Assembly: GCF_039544005.1 (NCBI RefSeq)
Contig: NZ_BAABKV010000001.1
Coordinates: 5,890,001-5,954,000, forward strand
DNA length: 64,000 bases
Reading direction: 5' to 3'
Source: Kitasatospora paranensis
GTDB taxonomy: Bacteria; Actinomycetota; Actinomycetes; Streptomycetales; Streptomycetaceae
The notes beneath the pieces are model-generated. The model had not been told where the DNA came from, made no database searches, and worked only from the letters and a program-made list of their open reading frames with translations. Made by a program: the position numbers and the translations under genes. Positions 17,543-26,842 of the stretch are shown here, one piece after another (the first letter of the stretch is position 1; the number at the start of each line of letters is the position of its first letter).

Positions 17543-19645
17543 TCACATGCCCTGGGTGACGAGCGGGAGGTGCTCGGCCCCGTCCGGGGCCGCGGGCGGC
17601 TCCGCCTTCCCGGCGGCGCGGGCGATCCCCAGCCGGGAGGCCTCGGCGAACCGCTCGGCGGAGGCCTGGCTGCCCGGGCCGAGCAGGTACTCGCGCAGGT
17701 CGAGCCGGTGCGGGCGCAGGACGTCCATCTCCGGCCGGGTCAGCATCCTGACGAGTTTCGGCATCCCGGTGGCGCCGGAGTCGAGGATGTAGGCGGCCCG
17801 GGCGGCGGTGTTCTGGGCCCGGAACTCCTCGACGCCGAGCTCGGCGGTGTCGGTCAGCACGTACGGCTTGAGGGTGCAGATGAAGTCGGAGACCACGCTG
17901 GAGATGTCGCTGATCAGCAGGTCGGCCTGGTCGAAGCAGTCGTAGAGGTGCGGGCCGCCGGCCTCGACCACCAGGTGCTCCCAGGCGCCCCGGGCCTGCC
18001 AGTAGACCCGCACGTGAGCGGCCCTGGCCTCGGCCAGCCGGGCGCTCAGCCGGCCGTCGGGGTGCCCGCTGTCCCGGGAGAGCTGGGCGTCGTCCAGCTC
18101 CTCGTCGGCCAGTTCGCTCTGGATCCGGGTGATCTCCTCGGTGAGGCGCTGCTCCTCGGCCCGGGCGTGGGCGCGGGCGGCGGCGTCGGCGGCGGCCGCC
18201 TCCCGCCAGCGGTCCTGGCCGGCGCGGGTCTCGTTGGCGCGGGCGATCATCCGGAGGATCCGCTCGTGCACGCCGCGGGCCTTGGGGTCGCGGATGCCGG
18301 TGAACGGGTGCGGCTTGTAGACGACCCGGACGGGCTCGTCGCCCGCCAGCAGCCGGCGGACGATGTTCTCGCCGGCCAGCAGCAGCGAGGTGTTGCCCGG
18401 GTCGTCCGTCCAGCCCTCCCAGGTGGGTGCGTAGAGCACGGTCGGGATCGGCCCGGTGGTGACGGCCGGGCGGGTGGTGAGCGCGTCGAGCTGCGGCCGG
18501 CCGACCTCGACGATCTCGTCGTCGCGGACGCCGACGTCGGCGAGGGCGTAGCGGTCGCGCCCGGCCCGCCCGGCCACCCACACCTCGTCGTAGACCTTGC
18601 TGAACGGGTTGACGCTGGCGAGCTTGTCGCTGTCGCCGTGGCCGATGAAGACGTGCGTGACCTTGGGGATCCGCAGGAAGTGGATGTTCTTCCCGACGTT
18701 GGCCGGGTAGAGCGCCAGGCGGACGGAGCCGAGCTCCATGTTCATCAGGTGGGTCGCCGACGGGACGCAGAGCACGGGGACGGTGGTCGGGTCGAGGCTG
18801 CGCACCAGGCCCCGCTCGCGCATCACCACCATCGGTCGGTGGCCCCGACGGGCCAGGTCGGCGAGCGACTCCAGCCACATGTTGCCCTGGTAGGCGGAGT
18901 CCTTGGAGCCGGTGAAGTAGAGGACGACGTCGGGCCGGTAGTCGCCCAGCCAGTGGTCGACGTGCGCGAGCACGGCCTCGCGGGAGGGGAACCGCAGCGC
19001 CCGGCGCAGCGAGGGCACCAGCTGGACGGTGGTCAGCAGGGCGGACAGCGCGGCGGCCAGCAGGCCGACCGGGATCCAGAAGCGGTCCTGGGTGGCCAGC
19101 GCCACCGCTGCGCCGACGAGGACGGTCAGTTCCTGGTGGAGCAGGCGCTGGCCCGGCTTGCGCAGCAGCCGCAGCGGCGGCGTGTTGCTGACGGGCAGCC
19201 CGTCCAGCGGGATGTTGCGGGTGACCACGGGCAGCGTCCGGTTGCGGCGGATGCCGGCGCTGACCGCCGAGTAGGCGGTCTGGAGGATCAGCAGGACGGG
19301 GACGAGCACGGCGGCCTGCAGGTAGGCCGCGTCGTCGGTCAGGCCCATGCGGGCCATCAGGACGAGGAGCAGGGCGGTGCGCAGCACGCTCCGCAGCGTC
19401 ACGCCGGCCCGGAGCTGGCCGAGGCGACGCATCATCAGCGGTTCGTTGAGGTGCAGGTAGAGCTCGGCCAGGTAGCTGGCGATGCCGACCACGACGAAGA
19501 GGACGGGCTCGGGGCGCAGGGCGGTGAGCAGGAGCCCGGCGAGTGCGGCGGTCATCCCCAGGGCCACGGCGAGGCCGCGCAGCCTGGTGGCGTTGGCCCG
19601 GCGCTTGAGCTGGGTGGCCTGGGCAGCCCGGAAACGCACCGGCAT
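17543..19645 (-). CDS. CDP-glycerol/CDP-ribitol polymer transferase, TagF/TarL-like
   Basis: The 700-residue protein has an N-terminal membrane part (about six hydrophobic segments, residues 20-230) and a C-terminal GT-B glycero/ribitol-phosphotransferase domain. The diagnostic FIGHGDSDK (HG motif) and HLYDCFDQADLLISDISSVVSDF stretches of the CDP-Gro polymerase family are present. These enzymes extend poly(polyol-phosphate) chains of wall teichoic acid at the inner membrane face. Its downstream neighbour makes CDP-ribitol, so poly(ribitol phosphate) is a reasonable guess. An AT-rich promoter zone precedes it. Confidence 0.85.
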   Translation of the reverse strand: MPVRFRAAQATQLKRRANATRLRGLAVALGMTAALAGLLLTALRPEPVLFVVVGIASYLAELYLHLNEPLMMRRLGQLRAGVTLRSVLRTALLLVLMARMGLTDDAAYLQAAVLVPVLLILQTAYSAVSAGIRRNRTLPVVTRNIPLDGLPVSNTPPLRLLRKPGQRLLHQELTVLVGAAVALATQDRFWIPVGLLAAALSALLTTVQLVPSLRRALRFPSREAVLAHVDHWLGDYRPDVVLYFTGSKDSAYQGNMWLESLADLARRGHRPMVVMRERGLVRSLDPTTVPVLCVPSATHLMNMELGSVRLALYPANVGKNIHFLRIPKVTHVFIGHGDSDKLASVNPFSKVYDEVWVAGRAGRDRYALADVGVRDDEIVEVGRPQLDALTTRPAVTTGPIPTVLYAPTWEGWTDDPGNTSLLLAGENIVRRLLAGDEPVRVVYKPHPFTGIRDPKARGVHERILRMIARANETRAGQDRWREAAAADAAARAHARAEEQRLTEEITRIQSELADEELDDAQLSRDSGHPDGRLSARLAEARAAHVRVYWQARGAWEHLVVEAGGPHLYDCFDQADLLISDISSVVSDFICTLKPYVLTDTAELGVEEFRAQNTAARAAYILDSGATGMPKLVRMLTRPEMDVLRPHRLDLREYLLGPGSQASAERFAEASRLGIARAAGKAEPPAAPDGAEHLPLVTQGM

Positions 19646-19691
19646 GGTTGTGGAGGCCCTCGATCTCGATGGAAAGGGTGATCGAACGATG

Positions 19692-19697
19692 ATCCTA
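19692..19697 (-). promoter_or_regulatory. Candidate -10 box of the teichoic-acid operon
   Basis: TAGGAT on the minus strand lies about 45 bases before the TagF-like start in an unusually AT-rich stretch (about 19680-19755). A -35 at ideal spacing is not clear; CTGACA lies 21 bases upstream. Confidence 0.4.
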
Positions 19698-19801
19698 TGG
19701 GGTTAACGGAATGTTCTCTGTCAGTTCACTTTACGGTTCGATTACAACCTGATTGCCCGCGCCCCGGCGCTGCTCCCGGCCCGCGCCGGACCGGGGGCAT
19801 G

Positions 19802-19835
19802 CGAACGCCCCGCCGGTGGACCGGCGGGGCGTTCG
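19802..19835 (-). terminator. Terminator after fadB
   Basis: A perfect 15-base stem (19802-19816 with 19821-19835) with loop TGGA lies 15 bases beyond the fadB stop. Confidence 0.8.
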
Positions 19836-19849
19836 GCACTCACCATGCG

Positions 19850-21982
19850 TCAGACCGGCACAGAGGCCAGGCCCGGGGCGAGGAACCGCTTGCCGTTGAC
19901 GCGCTCCGAGACACCCTCGCGGTCCAGGTACGGCGTGATGCCGCCCAGGTGGAAGGGCCAGCCGGCGCCGGTGATCATGCACAGGTCGATGTCCTGCGCC
20001 TCGCCGACGACGCCCTCGTCCAGCATCAGGCCGATCTCCTGCGCGACGGCGGCCAGGGCGCGCTCGCGCACCTGCTCCTCCGTCAGCACGGTGTCGCCGA
20101 AGGACAGCAGGGCGAGGACCTCCGGGTCCAGCACCTGCTGGCCGTCCTGCCAGACGTAGAAGCCGCGCTTGCCGGCCTTGACCAGCTTGCCCAGGTTCTC
20201 GGAGACGGTGTAGCGCTCCGGGAAGGCCGCGGCCAGGGTCTCCGACACGTGCAGGGCGATGGCCGGGCCGACCAGCTCCAGCAGCACGATCGGGGACATC
20301 GGCAGGCCGAGCGGCAGCACGGCCTTCTCGATGGTCTCGATCGGGGTGCCCTCGTCGATGGCGCCCTGGATCGCGTCCATGAAGCGCAGCAGGATCCGGT
20401 TCACCACGAACGCCGGGGCGTCCTTGGTCAGGACGGCCGTCTTCTTCAGCTTCCGGGCGACACCGAAGGCGGTCGCCAGCGACGCGTCGTCGGTCTTCTC
20501 CGCGCGGACGATCTCCAGCAGCGGGAGGATCGCGACCGGGTTGAAGAAGTGGAAGCCGACGACCCGCTCCGGGTGCTCCAGCTTGGAGGCCATCTCGGTG
20601 ACCGACAGCGAGGAGGTGTTGGTCGCCAGGATGGTGGTCGGCGAGACCACCGCCTCCAGCTCGGCGAAGACGTTCTGCTTGACGCCCATCTCCTCGAACA
20701 CGGCCTCGATGACGAAGTCAGCGTCGCCGAAGGCGATGGCCTTGTCGATGTGGCCGGAGACCAGGCCCTTGAGGCGGTTGGCCTTGTCGCCATTGATCCG
20801 GCCCTTGGCGAGCAGCTTGTCGATCTCGCCGTGGACGTAGCCGACGCCCTTGTCGATGCGCTCCTGGTCGATGTCGGTCAGCACGACCGGCACCTCCAGG
20901 CGGCGGGCGAACAGCAGCGCCAGCTGCGAGGCCATCAGGCCCGCGCCGACCACGCCGACCTTGGAGACCGGGCGGGCCAGCGACTTGTCCGGCGCGCCGA
21001 ACGGGCGCTTGGCCCGGCGCTGCACCAGGTTGAAGGCGTACAGGCCGCTGCGCAGCTCGCCGCTCATGATGAGGTCGGCCAGGGCCGCGTCCTCGGCGTC
21101 GAAGCCGGCCTGCAGGTCCTCGTCCTTGACCTGCGCGATGATGTCCAGCGCCTTGTAGGCGGCCGGCGCGGCGCCGTGCACCTTGGCGTCGGCGACCAGG
21201 CGGCCCCAGGCGACGGCGTCGTCCCAGGCCTTGCCGCGGTCGATCTCCTCGCGCTGGACGGCGATGTCGCCCTTCAGCACGGCGGCCGTCCAGTGCAGCG
21301 ACTGCTCCAGGAAGTCGGCCGGCTCGAAGATCGCGTCCGCGATGCCGAGGTCGAACACCTCGGCGCCCTTGAGCTGCTTGTTCTGGCTCATCGAGTTCTC
21401 GACGATGACCTTGACGGCCTTCGCCGGGCCGATCAGGTTCGGCAGGATGGTGCAGCCGCCCCAGCCGGGGACGAGGCCCAGGAAGACCTCCGGCAGCGAG
21501 AACGCCGGGACGCCCGAGCTGACCGTGCGGTAGGTGCAGTGCAGGCCGACCTCGACGCCGCCGCCCATCGCCGCGCCGTTGTAGTAGGCGAAGGAGGGGA
21601 CGGGCAGCGCGGCGATCCGCTTGAAGACGTCGTGGCCGCCCTTGCCGATGGCCAGCGCGTCGCTGTGCTCCTTGAGCACCTCGACACCCTTGAGGTCGGC
21701 GCCGACCGCGAAGATGAACGGCTTGCCGGTGATCGCCACGGCGGCGATCTTCCCCTCGGCGGCCTCGGCCTCGACCTGGTCCAGCGCCTCGGAGAGCTTT
21801 GCGAGCGAGCCCGGGCCGAAGGTGGTCGGCTTGGTGTGGTCGAAGCCGTTGTCCAGGGTGATCAGCGCCAGCCTGCCGGCCTGCTGCGGCAGGTCGAGGT
21901 GGCGTACGTGCGCGGTGGTGACGACCTCGCCGGGGAACAGCTCGGCCGCGCGCTTCAGCAGCTCAGTGGTGCTCATGCTCAC
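19850..21982 (-). CDS. fadB: Beta-oxidation multifunctional protein: enoyl-CoA hydratase / 3-hydroxyacyl-CoA dehydrogenase
   Basis: The 710-residue enzyme hydrates enoyl-CoA and oxidises 3-hydroxyacyl-CoA with NAD. Residues about 1-240 form a crotonase domain (oxyanion-hole segment NGAAMGGGVEVGLHC), about 330-510 the NAD-binding domain (VGVVGAGLMAS, catalytic GFHFFNPV) and the rest the C-terminal dehydrogenase domain with VNRIL. The GTG at 21982 overlaps the thiolase stop by four bases; an ATG two codons later is equally possible. With the thiolase it makes a complete long-chain beta-oxidation complex. Confidence 0.93.
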   Translation of the reverse strand: MSMSTTELLKRAAELFPGEVVTTAHVRHLDLPQQAGRLALITLDNGFDHTKPTTFGPGSLAKLSEALDQVEAEAAEGKIAAVAITGKPFIFAVGADLKGVEVLKEHSDALAIGKGGHDVFKRIAALPVPSFAYYNGAAMGGGVEVGLHCTYRTVSSGVPAFSLPEVFLGLVPGWGGCTILPNLIGPAKAVKVIVENSMSQNKQLKGAEVFDLGIADAIFEPADFLEQSLHWTAAVLKGDIAVQREEIDRGKAWDDAVAWGRLVADAKVHGAAPAAYKALDIIAQVKDEDLQAGFDAEDAALADLIMSGELRSGLYAFNLVQRRAKRPFGAPDKSLARPVSKVGVVGAGLMASQLALLFARRLEVPVVLTDIDQERIDKGVGYVHGEIDKLLAKGRINGDKANRLKGLVSGHIDKAIAFGDADFVIEAVFEEMGVKQNVFAELEAVVSPTTILATNTSSLSVTEMASKLEHPERVVGFHFFNPVAILPLLEIVRAEKTDDASLATAFGVARKLKKTAVLTKDAPAFVVNRILLRFMDAIQGAIDEGTPIETIEKAVLPLGLPMSPIVLLELVGPAIALHVSETLAAAFPERYTVSENLGKLVKAGKRGFYVWQDGQQVLDPEVLALLSFGDTVLTEEQVRERALAAVAQEIGLMLDEGVVGEAQDIDLCMITGAGWPFHLGGITPYLDREGVSERVNGKRFLAPGLASVPV

Positions 21983-23196
21983 TTACCACCCTCGAAGTGC
22001 GGGTTCTCCCAGATGACCGTGCCGCCCATGCCGAAGCCGATGCACATGGTGGTCAGGCCGTAGCGGACGTCGGGGCGCTGCTCGAAGCGGCGCGCCAGCT
22101 GCGTCATCAGGCGGACGCCGGTGGAGGCCAGCGGGTGGCCGTAGGCGATCGCGCCGCCGTACGGGTTGACGCGCTCGTCGTCGTCGGCGATGCCGTAGTG
22201 GTCGAGCAGCGAGAGCACCTGGACGGCGAACGCCTCGTTGATCTCGAAGGCGCCGATGTCGTCGATGGTCAGACCGGCCTTGGCCAGCGCCTTCTCGGTC
22301 GCCGGGACGGGGCCGATGCCCATGACCTCGGGCTCCACGCCGGCGAAGGCGTAGGAGACCAGGCGCATCTTGATCGGGAGGCCGAGCTCCTCGGCGACGT
22401 CCTCGGCGGCGAGCAGCGAGGCGGTGGCGCCGTCGTTGAGGCCGGCCGCGTTGCCCGCGGTGATGTTGCCGTGCGGGCGGAACGGGGTCTTGAGGTTCGC
22501 CAGCGACTCCATGGTGGTGCCCGGGCGCATCGGCTCGTCCGTGGTCGCCAGGCCCCAGCCGGTCTCGCCGACCTCGGGGTTGGTGTTGCGGATCGCGATC
22601 GGCACCAGGTCCGGCTGGATGTCGCCGTTGGCGTACGCCTTGGCGGCCTTCTCCTGCGAGCGCACCGCGTACGCGTCGCAGCGCTCCTTGGTGATGTGCG
22701 GCAGGCGGTCGTGCAGGTTCTCGGCGGTCATGCCCATGAACAGGGCGGACTCGTCGACGAGCTTCTCCGACACGAAGCGCGGGTTCGGGTCGACGCCCTC
22801 GCCCATCGGGTGGCGGCCCATGTGCTCGACGCCACCGGCCACGACGATGTCGTAGGCGCCGAAGGCGATGCCGCCCGCGGTGGTGGTGACGGCGGTCATC
22901 GCGCCGGCGCACATGCGGTCGATCGCGTAGCCCGGGACGGACTTCGGCAGGCCGGCGAGCAGGCCGGCGGTGCGGCCGATGGTCAGGCCCTGGTCGCCGA
23001 TCTGGGTGGTGGCCGCGATGGCGACCTCGTCGATGCGCTCGACGGGCAGGTTCGGGTTGCGGCGCACCAGCTCACGGATGCACTTGACGACCAGGTCGTC
23101 CGCGCGGGTCTCGTGGTAGATGCCCTTCGGGCCGGCCTTGCCGAACGGGGTGCGGACGCCGTCGACAAAGACGACGTCCCTCGCGGTACGAGGCAC
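21979..23196 (-). CDS. fadA: Acetyl-CoA C-acyltransferase (3-ketoacyl-CoA thiolase)
   Basis: The 405-residue thiolase cleaves 3-ketoacyl-CoA to acetyl-CoA and a shortened acyl-CoA. The nucleophilic Cys is in IDRMCAGAMTAV, the His in FEINEAFAVQ, and the second Cys in TTMCIGFGMG. The GTG at 23196 sits seven bases after GGAGGAG and gives the family N-terminus PRTARDVVFVDGVRTPFGK; a longer frame start at 23274 adds 26 unlike residues. First gene of the fadA-fadB pair, translationally coupled to fadB. Confidence 0.95.
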   Translation of the reverse strand: MPRTARDVVFVDGVRTPFGKAGPKGIYHETRADDLVVKCIRELVRRNPNLPVERIDEVAIAATTQIGDQGLTIGRTAGLLAGLPKSVPGYAIDRMCAGAMTAVTTTAGGIAFGAYDIVVAGGVEHMGRHPMGEGVDPNPRFVSEKLVDESALFMGMTAENLHDRLPHITKERCDAYAVRSQEKAAKAYANGDIQPDLVPIAIRNTNPEVGETGWGLATTDEPMRPGTTMESLANLKTPFRPHGNITAGNAAGLNDGATASLLAAEDVAEELGLPIKMRLVSYAFAGVEPEVMGIGPVPATEKALAKAGLTIDDIGAFEINEAFAVQVLSLLDHYGIADDDERVNPYGGAIAYGHPLASTGVRLMTQLARRFEQRPDVRYGLTTMCIGFGMGGTVIWENPHFEGGK

Positions 23197-23415
23197 GGGG
23201 GCTCTCCTCCCAGGGGACATGACGTTAGGCGCAGACCCCGGCCCACGGGTGGAGCGGCTCTGCTTCACGGCCATGCTACCCGCCGGTAACTACGTTGGAC
23301 AGTGCCCACCACCCCCGGACCGGGTGTGTCCCGCACCACGTCCGGGGAACGCACCCGGAACCGCCGAGGGGCGCGGTCTCCCGCGCCCCTGCGTGTCGGT
23401 CGAGTGCCTCTAGGG

Positions 23416-24670
23416 CTAGGACTGGGACTCGGGCTCGGACTCGGATCCCTTGGTGAAGGCGGCGGCCACCACCGGGGCGACCAGGTCGGTCTGCCACTGC
23501 CGGGCGCCGAGTCTTCGCAGCACGGCCCCGACGTTCGCGGCGTCCGCCTGCACCGGCGGCTCCCAGGAGACCCGCCGGACGAGGTCCGGGGTGATCAGGT
23601 TCTCGGCGGGCAGGTTCTTCTCCTCGGCGAGGGCCGAGACCGCGGCGCGGGCCGCCGACAGCCGGGCGGCCGCCACCGGGTCCTTCTCGGCCCAGGCGCG
23701 CGGCGGCGGCGGGCCGTCGTGCGGGGCGGACGCCGGCGGCAGCTGCGACTCGGGCAGTTCGCGCGCCCGCTGCACGGCCGCCAGCCACTGGTCGAGCTGC
23801 CGGCGGTTCACCCGCGGGCCGAAACCGGAGACGGCGACCAGCGCCGGGGCGTTCAGCGGCATCGCGAGCGCCGCGTTGACGATTGCCGCGTCGGGGAGCA
23901 CCCGACCGGGTGACACGTCCCGCTCGCGGGCGATCCGGTCGCGGGTCTGCCACAGCTCGCGCACCGCGGCGAGCTGCCGGCGGCGGCGCACCTTGTGCAG
24001 CTGCGACGTGCGCCGCCACGGGTCGACGCGGGGGTGGGCAGCGGCGCGGCGGCGAGCGCCGCGAACTCCTCCAGCGCCCAGCCGAGCTTGCCCTGCCCCT
24101 CCAGCTCCTGCTCCAGGGCGTCGCGCAGCTCGACCAGCACCTCGACGTCCAGGGCGGCGTAGCGCAGCCAGGGCTCGGGCAACGGCCGGGTCGACCAGTC
24201 GACCGCGGAGTGCTCCTTGGCGAGCGAGAGGCCGAGCACGTTCTCGGTCATCGGGCCCAGGCCCACCCGGGGAAGCCCGCGAGCCGGCCGGCCAGCTCGG
24301 TGTCGAACAGCCGCTGCGGCCGCATGCCGACCTCGGCGAGGCAGGGCAGGTCCTGGGTGGCGGCGTGCACGACCCACTCGGTGTCCGCCAGGGCCGCGCC
24401 GAGCGCGCTCAGGTCGGGGCAGGCGATCGGGTCGATCAGCGCGGTGCCCGCGCCCGCGCGGCGCAGTTGGATGAGGTAGGCGCGCTGGCCGTAGCGGTAC
24501 CCGGAGGCCCGCTCGGCGTCGACGGCGACCGGCCCGCTGCCTCCCGCGAACGCGGCGACCGTGGCGGCGAGCGCCTCCTCGTCGGCCACGACGGGTGGCA
24601 GCCCCTCCCGCGGTTCGAGGAGCGGGACCGGGGCTGTCTCTTCTGGGATGGCTGCTACGGCGTCGGTCAC
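23416..24670 (-). CDS. RNase D-type 3'-5' exonuclease with HRDC domain (two frameshifts)
   Basis: The restored protein is 418 residues: a DEDD exonuclease domain (AVDAERASGYRYGQRAYLIQL, the WVVHAATQDLPCL segment and YAALDVEVLVELRDAL) then an HRDC nucleic-acid-binding domain, probably for 3' trimming of structured RNA. It is read in three frames: the first breaks at the G-run 24269-24272 (after LAGRLAGFP, resuming RVGLGPMTENVLGL), the second at 24030-24034 (resuming RVDPWRRTSQLHKVRRRR). One added C per run (minus strand) restores everything. The GTG at 24670 gives an exact codon count; TACCCT ends six bases upstream, suggesting a leaderless transcript. Confidence 0.85.
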
Positions 24671-24848
24671 CCCCAAGGGTACGACGGCGTCCGCGGCCGG
24701 GAGTGTTGTCGGACTGGTCAGACCGGGGTCCGCCCGCGGGGCGCCCGCGAGCGGCCGGACTTCGCGGCCCCGTTCGGCCGGGCACGGGGCGGCGGCCCGG
24801 AGGAACGTTCCTCCGGGCCGCCGGTACCGCTCCGCGCCGGCGCGCGGG

Positions 24849-25573
24849 TCAGTGGATGATCCCCGTACGCAGTGCGACGGCGACCATGCCCGCCCGGTCG
24901 CCGGTGCCCAGCTTGCGGGCGATCCGGGCCAGGTGGCTCTTGACGGTCAGCGCGGACAGGCCCATGGCCACGCCGATCGCCTTGTTCGACTGGCCCTCCG
25001 CCACCAGCCGCAGCACCTCGACCTCACGGCCCGACAGCTCCCGGTACGCGGTCGGCTGCGCACCCGGTGCCCCGGGGGCGCCGGGCGCGCCGGGGGCACC
25101 GACCGCGCCGGTGGCGCCGGGAACGCCCGGCATGCCGGGGCGACGCATCCGGCCGGCCAGGTGGGCCGCGCCGAGCGGCATGCCGGGGCGGCCCGGCATC
25201 GCGAGGTTGGTGCGGGTGCCGGTGACCACGTAGCCCTTCACGCCGCCGGCCAGCGCGGAGCGGACCGCGCCGATGTCGTCGGCGGCGGAGAGGGCCAGGC
25301 CGTTGGGCCAGCCCGCGGCGCGGGTCTCGGCCAGGATCGTCAGCCCGGAACCGTCGGGCAGGTGGACGTCCGCGATGCAGATGTCGCGGGGGTGGCGACC
25401 CGCGGGCGGGCCTCGGCGATCGAGGAGACCTCGATGACGTCGCGGACACCCAGGGCCCAGAGGTGCCGGGTGACGGTGTTTCGGACGCGCGGGTCCGCGA
25501 TGACCACCATGGCGGTGGGCTTCGTCGGACGGTAGGCGACCACGTTTGCGGGGTGCTCAAGAAGGACCGACAC
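24849..25573 (-). CDS. LuxR-type response regulator with atypical receiver (frameshift near 25390)
   Basis: The restored 241-residue protein has a receiver-like N-terminus (AMVVIADPRVRNTV ... DVHLPDGSGL) and a C-terminal LuxR helix-turn-helix (about 175-235; YRELSGREVEVLRLVAEGQSNKAIG). The frame breaks at the five-G run 25388-25392; one added base joins RPRVATP to RDICIADVHLPDG. The phospho-acceptor is probably the Asp of IADVHLPDG, but the acidic pair of the pocket is reduced to ADPR. The linker holds a Gly-Ala-Pro collagen-like run. The GTG at 25573 follows AGGAGG closely. No kinase gene is adjacent. I recall the same regulator near hemE in Streptomyces. Confidence 0.82.
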
Positions 25574-26047
25574 CAGGCCTCCTGCGGGGAGTGGCGGACG
25601 GAACCCCGATGGGGGCGGTCGGAGTGTTCCGCGTTCGGAAAGGGTCACTGACACCTTCGGCATCATCCGTGCCCGGCTTTAGCGAATGATCACGATCTAG
25701 TGAGTAACAATACGGACAATTCGCGCAGATGACTGATGCGACATGCCCTGAAATCGCACGGATTCGATCAAGATCGGTGCAGGATGATCAATTTGAGGCG
25801 GTTAATTGACACAGAGCGCGACCGAAGTCACACTCCGTCAGTCCTCCGGGTGGCGGGTCACCGGCGCGGTGGTCAGGTCCCCCGGAAGGGCACACTCCCC
25901 GGGCCGGGGCGCCGGTCGCGGCGCCCGGAACGCGCGGACCCGCCGGCGGGGGCGGGTCGCGGGAGCGGGGGCGCGCCCGTCCGGGCGGCAGCCCTCCGGG
26001 CCCCGGCCGGGCGTCGGTGCGGACGGGCCCTCAGCGCGGGCGGGCGT
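25574..26047. other. 474-base intergenic region upstream of the LuxR-type regulator
   Basis: About 25675-25815 is markedly AT-richer than its surroundings and is the likely regulator promoter on the minus strand. The rest (25870-26047) is extremely GC-rich and holds inverted repeats, including GCCCGTCCG/CGGACGGGC arms about 40 bases apart, that could end DUF3000 transcription. Open frames here have no recognisable protein features. Confidence 0.5.
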
Positions 26048-26696
26048 TCAGTGCGGGCGGGGCCGGCGGCGGGCCGGCATCGGGACGACCCCGCCGAGCG
26101 GCGGCGCCTCACCCGCGGGCAGGGCCGCGGCGGCGGCCGGCGGCAGCCCGGCGCAGATGCACAACAGGTCGCCCCAGGCCGCCAGGTGCCGGTCGAACCG
26201 GCCGTCGGCGGGCGTCCAGGACGCCCGCACCTCGATCTCGGTGGACCCGGGCCGTTCGGACAGGGCCCCGAAGTACTGGGAGGCGCAGCGGGTCACCGTG
26301 CCGCCCGGCTCGGCGTACCCGGCACCGTGCGCCTGGAGGGAGTCCATCAGCCAGGCCCAGCCCACCTCGCCCAGCATCGGGTCGCCGGCGATCTCCGGTT
26401 CCAGCTCGGCCCGGGTCATGGTGACCACCCGGAAGTCGCCGTTCCAGGCCTCCTGGCCGGCCGGGTCGTGCAGCAGCACCAGCCTGCCGTCCGCCAGCTC
26501 GTCGCCGTCCACCTCGACGGTGGCGGTCACCGCGTACGCGAAGGGGCCAGCCGGCGCGGGGCCGGCGCGGGGAGAGCAGCACCTCGGGGCGGAGCCGGGC
26601 CCCGGCCAGCGCCTCGACCGCACGGCGGAACTCGATCGGCGCCGCCTCCCTGTCCGTTCCGCCACCTTGTGCGGGGTGCCCGCCGACCGCTGCCAT
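26048..26696 (-). CDS. DUF3000 family protein (frameshifted near 26545-26570)
   Basis: This is a conserved actinobacterial protein of unknown function. The N-terminus (MAAVGGHPAQGGGT, EFRRAVEALAGARLRPEVLLSP) and the C-terminal two-thirds (PFAYAVTATVEVDGDELADG, HLAAWGDLLCICAGLPP) lie in different frames. The net shift equals two missing bases; adding one G/C near 26568 and one to the G-run 26543-26546 gives RPEVLLSPAPAPRRLAPFAYAV, like other family members, and 216 residues. It is divergent from hemE and upstream of the LuxR-type regulator. No signal peptide or membrane segment. Confidence 0.75.
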
Positions 26697-26842
26697 GAGG
26701 GGAAGCCTAGGTTGCCGATGCCTGCAATCCGAGCAACTTTCGCCGGTGCGGCGTGCCGTGGGCCCCACGGGTCGGGCATTCCGGACGAACCTACGAACCT
26801 CCTGCCCCGACCCGCCCCGCCGCGCGTGCGAAGATTCGACCT

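Noticed and set aside
16316..19681. 1121-residue open frame antisense to the teichoic-acid genes
   Set aside because: Frame created by high GC at third positions; composition is Gly/Val/Asp/Arg/Gln-rich with no motifs, and the opposite strand encodes two clear enzymes.
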